Below, piece after piece: positions 60,037 to 64,000 of a DNA stretch of 64,000 nucleotides; position 1 is the stretch's first letter, and every line of letters begins with the position of its first letter. Source of the DNA: Diadema setosum (lineage: Eukaryota > Echinodermata > Echinoidea > Diadematoida > Diadematidae); contig CM067067.1 of NCBI GenBank assembly GCA_033980235.1, forward strand, positions 38,338,485 to 38,402,484, written 5' to 3'. The position numbers and the translations under genes are program-made. Below the pieces are notes generated by a model. It was not told the origin of the DNA, did not search any database, and saw only the letters and a list, made by a program, of their open reading frames with translations.

Positions 60037-61394
60037 TATAAAATGGGTTCAAGAATGTAGCCAATTGGAAGCGCTGAAATGAGTCACGTGTGCTTGTATT
60101 AATTTCTCACTAACATGCACGGCCAACGTCACGTTTGCACTAGCAGTGCACACTCAATCAGTTGTTACAAGTGCGTCGCGCGCTACTATACGCGCTGTCA
60201 ATCCTGTAAACAACTTCTAGTTCGAGCTGCCGGCCGGCCTTTCTTGTGTGCATAACATGTGTGGCGTTCGTATACTCTTATACGTACAGTACTTATGTGT
60301 GCGGGATTTTCGAGTGCGATGTGCGTAATGTTTGGGACAAACATCTTCGGACATCTTGATCCACAAAGGTACGTGAAAAATGCTGTTAGTTTTCGACCCA
60401 TTTTATAAAACAAATGATGCACAGGATTATTTCGTGGCGTTAGTGGAGATGCATCTCACTCTCAGGTATTTACAATGTAGTGCAACATGTTTCACAATTG
60501 TAAATACCCTCGAGTGCGCTACATCTCCACTAACGCACTCTATTCTGTGCATCATTTGTATTTATAAAATGGGTTCAAGAATGTAGCCAATAGGAAGCTC
60601 TGAAATGAGACACACCTCCTTCCTTTACTTCAGTACTATTGCACTGCCTGTAATCCTATGGTAGATTGCCGATCGTCTGTGCGCGCGGCGGCTCCTTTGA
60701 TGAATTGCATGCATACGCGTACGCGCTGTCAATCCTGTAAACAACTTCTAGTGTGGGCTGCCGGCCGGCCGGCCTGTCTTCCCTTGTGCATAACATATGT
60801 GGCGTACGTACGTATACTGTACTATACTATACATATACGTACACTTTGTACAGTACAGTAGACCAAGCGTTATGGGACCGGACGCGTACATGGAGTCACT
60901 TTGAAGAGCAAATCCAACGATTTAGCAGGTTAATTCTCACGCCGTTTTCAGAGTATGTTGTCTAGTAGGCCTATATGAGGAGTCTATATCAAGTCTATAA
61001 GGTAAAGGGTGCATATTCTATGTAAAATAAGTAAGTTTTCATGCGGGTGTCCGGAAACCCAACCCCCCATTATACTTATACTGTATGTGCGGGACTTCCG
61101 CGAGTGCGACGTGCGTAAAAGTTTGGGACGAACATCTTCGGACGTCTTGACCCACAAAGGTACGTGAAAAACGCTGAAAAATGATGTTAGTTTTCGAATT
61201 TTCGACCCATTTTATAAAACAAATGATGCACAGGATTATTTCGTGGCGTTAGTGTAGGCGTAGCTCACTCTCGGGTATTTACAATGTAGTGCAACATGCA
61301 CTCGGCTTCGCCTCGTGCATGTTTCACAATTGTAAATACCCTCGAGTGCACTACGCCTACACTAATGCACTCTATCCTGTGCATCATTTGTATA
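60037..61394. mobile_element. Tandem duplication of a palindrome-bearing element
   Basis: TATAAAATGGGTTCAAGAAT recurs at 60037 and 60563. Both units continue with GCCGGCCGGCC, CATCTTCGGAC and a terminal hairpin whose arms begin TTTATAAAACAAATGATGCA. Unit 2 carries roughly 265 extra bases, mostly at about 60850-61080. Hairpin 1 is at about 60398-60575 and hairpin 2 at about 61206-61394, the latter tipped by CTCGGCTTCGCCTCG, as at 34054. No transposase frame was seen. Confidence 0.65.
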
Positions 61395-61499
61395 ACATGT
61401 AACAAGCTTACTGTTTAGAACTCCCAAGAATAATTTCAAAGGAAAATGGCATTTGGAAAATAAAACACCAGTCAAAACAAAACAAAACACACTATAAAA

Positions 61500-62628
61500 G
61501 ATGGTTAGTTCTAGAAGTAATACAGTGCATTTAAATAGATCTTGGTGTCTGTACTATCCACAATTTTTATCATACTCTCAAGATTTTAAACATTTCACAT
61601 GATGCAGTTTACATTGTGTGGGCACAATTAACAACAAATTTCTTTCATATTTTGATTTTCAACGTAAATACAATGTACAAGTAAACTTTCTTCAATATTA
61701 TGGTTTGTGTAATGCTATTCGATTTGGTTATGATAAAAATGTCATACCTAAGATTATGGAACCTACATGTATTATCCCTGAAACATTGTTTTTAATACTG
61801 AAAGTGAAAAAAGGTTGTGCACATATCTACCAGGCTTTCTTGAAACATAAGACAAAGGAATGTAAAAGTCTTATAAAATGGAAACAGGAGTTTGATTTTG
61901 ACAATATCATTTGGAGTTTTTATTACCAAATTCCCTTTCATTCAACTGTCGATGTAAACATGAGATGGTTTCAGTTCAAGATGCTAAATAGAATTCTTTA
62001 TATGAAAGACGCTTTATTGAGATTTAAATTAGTAACAGATAACATATGTACTTTTTGTAATAACAGCGAAGAAACAATTATGCATATATTTTGTTCTTGT
62101 ATATATTCAAACGAGATATGGTCAAAACTTGAGCTTTGGCTGTCCCGTAATGCTATTCATATTAAGCTTACAAATCAAAATAAATTATTTGGTTTTTATG
62201 GACGTAATAACAGTGCCCTTAATTGCATTATGATTATAGTAAGGAAAGAAATTGTTACAGCCAAATGCAAAAATTGTTTGCCAGTTTTTGAACAAATCAT
62301 GTCAGCGATAAAAAGTTATTATGATATGGAAAAGTATATATGTAAAACAAATCTGAAAGAAAAGAAATTTATGAAAAAGTGGTTACATTTTACTAAATGT
62401 TTCTGATTGTGTTTTCTTATGAAATGATTTGTCAGGTAATTTTCTGACACTTTGAAAAGAATTTGCAATTTATAATTGATTTTTGTAACTGTTTGCTGTT
62501 CTTATTGTATTTAGAATGGCCAAGAATATCATGTGTTAAATCTGCATGTACATACATATCTCTTTTTGTATATATTTGTGTGTATGATATTATTCAATAA
62601 AGGAACCCTGTGGAAGGGAAAAAAAAAC
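61500..62628 (+). mobile_element. 5'-truncated non-LTR retrotransposon, L1/Tx1-like
   Basis: This is the 3' end of a LINE: the C-terminal part of ORF2, a 3' UTR of about 200 bases, an AATAAA at about 62595, and an A-rich tail at about 62618-62628. Everything upstream of the zinc-knuckle region, including endonuclease and catalytic reverse-transcriptase motifs, is missing, as expected from incomplete reverse transcription. The left boundary is uncertain and the duplication was not identified. Confidence 0.75.
61603..62406 (+). pseudogene. C-terminal ORF2 fragment of an L1/Tx1-like retrotransposon
   Basis: The reading frame runs from just after an in-frame TGA (61600-61602) through 267 codons to a TGA at 62404-62406. 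Visible in order: FLSYFDFQRKYNV and LQYYGLCNAI, the typical link region of L1/Tx1 ORF2; WFQFKMLNRIL, a well-conserved helix; and the zinc knuckle CTFC-(8)-H-(4)-C with TIMHIFCSC, followed by EIWSKLELWL. The function was nucleic-acid binding in reverse transcription of the element's own RNA. There is no ATG at the beginning and no catalytic YxDD motif. Before the TGA the same frame is open to at least 61501, so the stop may be a decay mutation inside ORF2. Apart from that TGA the region is unbroken for about 800 bases, so the copy is not very old. Confidence 0.75.
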
Positions 62629-63435
62629 AAAAACAATTAACAACCTGTGTAAGACATAAATGATTCGTCATCGTTTTCACTGAATTTAACAGAGACACCA
62701 TTTGGTCCTAGATGTACATTTGTATGTAATACAGTGCATCAAAACAGGACAGTCAGGCTATCCAATACTCTCTGTACAATTTCAGCTGTTTGTTTGTTTT
62801 TTTTTACACAATGATTTCATGTTATTTTTGCAGTACATTATCATTTTTAATACAAAATATACATGTACAATATAAACCTGTGTAGGATGTATGATTTGGT
62901 GCTTCATGTTTCGACACAATCTCAAGTCACAAAAAAGAAACACCCCCCCCCCCCCCAACACACACCACTACCCAAGCACAGAAGGTGGGGGGGGGGGGGG
63001 TAACCTGATAGAGAGGTTCATCAATTAGCGATCAGAGGTGCAGGACTAGAGTCCACCAATGACCTTGAAACGACCTGCAATCAGCAAATGCGTCACAATA
63101 ATAATTGCCCACTCACCCTATACCCAGCTCCCTGGTGATACAACTCCACACGTTTGGTGTGAGCTAGAAAAAGCGTGCCGAACCTGCCCAAGCTATTGAA
63201 TGTGAGAAATCTATTACTACAAATAATTTGTTGTAGCTTCTCCAGCAGAGGAAATGTATAACAGTCCAATAAAATGTGCAAGTGAAATTTTGCAGTATGA
63301 AGCTTGATAACATATTTTATGGAAGGCAAATTGTAGTGATATGTTCAGTTTCCCATGCAGTTGATAAAGAAAACAAGATAGATGAGATAAATAGACAGAT
63401 AGGTAGAAAGATGGATACTGTATACATACACCGAA
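62629..63435. other. Single-copy stretch with complementary homopolymers
   Basis: A C run at about 62943-62956 and a G run at about 62987-63000 lie 30 bases apart. The rest is AT-rich with no recognised gene. Confidence 0.5.
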
Positions 63436-63655
63436 TATTTCATGTTTTTATTTTCGTGAATCTTGCGAGTGGGGTGCTATTCACAAATATAAAAATACAC
63501 AGCCATATTAAGTCTGACCCGACATGAATGTGACGTGCAAGCATACATTTATCCATTCAGTAATGTACTCCATAATCACAAATTTAACCACTCGCAAAAT
63601 TGGCGGGAAGTCCCGATTTGCGAAAATTTAGACTCGCTCAATATATGGCATACAA
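63436..63655. mobile_element. Degenerate foldback element
   Basis: ATTTTCGTGAATCTTGCGAGTGG at the left relates inversely to CCACTCGCAAAATTGGCGG and TTTGCGAAAATTTAGACTCGC at the right. The ends are unclear. Confidence 0.35.
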
Positions 63656-63937
63656 TGTAGATGGATGAAGGGATGGAAATATACACTGTACTTACTTGTT
63701 AGTGTGCCTTATGAGAAATAAATTCACATCACACAAAGCCACTTCGACAGTCTCTACACACAATATATATCTCAGTTATGCATCTTGGCATGATGTTGCC
63801 AATATTATACAGTTTCTTACTCTTTATATTTTTTTAACAGTTCCCTCACAAATAATAATAGGGCCAGTGGGGCATTACATATCACCCGGTGAGGCATTCA
63901 CGCCTCCTTGTTTGATGAAATGGAATGTGCCAGCTAC

Positions 63938-64000
63938 CTTTTTGTACTCCACTTCCACCCAATCCACAGTATTGACTCGCACCAAATTGACCATTTTGAG
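63938..64000 (-). CDS. Possible exon of an unidentified gene, cut by the window edge
   Basis: On the minus strand, 21 codons read from the window edge to AAAAAG directly before GTAGCT, an acceptable splice donor. The peptide includes VNTVDWVEVEYKK, which looks like real protein and not low-complexity sequence. The same frame stays open only to a TAA about 20 codons further, consistent with intron. The other two frames are also open over the short stretch, so evidence is thin. No family could be named. Confidence 0.3.

Overview
This window is animal DNA with almost no genes. It most resembles an echinoderm, probably a sea urchin. The pointers are its AT-rich, intron-like sequence, many microsatellites and homopolymer runs, repeated TAGGCCTAC words, tRNA-derived SINEs, and a dense, nested population of short inverted-repeat elements. 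The organism call rests on general familiarity, not on a database match. No bacterial operon, rRNA gene, functional tRNA gene or CRISPR array is present. Nearly all long open frames are chance frames, or fall inside microsatellites or transposable elements.

Coding remains are few. The clearest is the 3' end of a non-LTR retrotransposon (61.5-62.6 kb, +): 268 codons including a CCHC zinc knuckle, then a 3' UTR and an A-rich tail. Two smaller remnants are a reverse-transcriptase C-terminus near 4.72-4.90 kb (+) and the basic C-terminus of a retroelement polyprotein near 25.14-25.31 kb (-). Two stretches could belong to a host gene on the minus strand: a possible exon running off the right edge (63938-64000) and a possible signal-peptide-bearing frame at 40000-40368. 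Both are weak.

Most of the window's structure comes from mobile DNA. At least five families end in TTAA: a 93-bp family (six copies), a family of roughly 350-430 bp (seven copies), a roughly 400-bp family (two copies), one 514-bp element and one 80-bp element. Other elements are foldbacks: one of 498 bp with a perfect 9-bp target duplication (Mutator-like), a 791-bp one inside a SINE, a 321-bp one, mariner-like ones flanked by TA, and several looser ones. Nesting is common. For example, the 514-bp TTAA element splits an older TA-flanked foldback, and a 93-bp copy shares its terminal TTAA with the next element.

Tandem structure includes six units of 158 bp at 35.4-36.3 kb, each with a perfect AGGTCA direct repeat spaced by one base; two units of 566 bp at 7.2-8.3 kb with the same kind of motif; four units of 66 bp at 59.7-60.0 kb; and a duplicated palindrome block at 60.0-61.4 kb in which the two arms of each hairpin match each other better than the other copy. 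Between these lie stretches of ordinary single-copy DNA, some of which look like possible non-coding regulatory islands.
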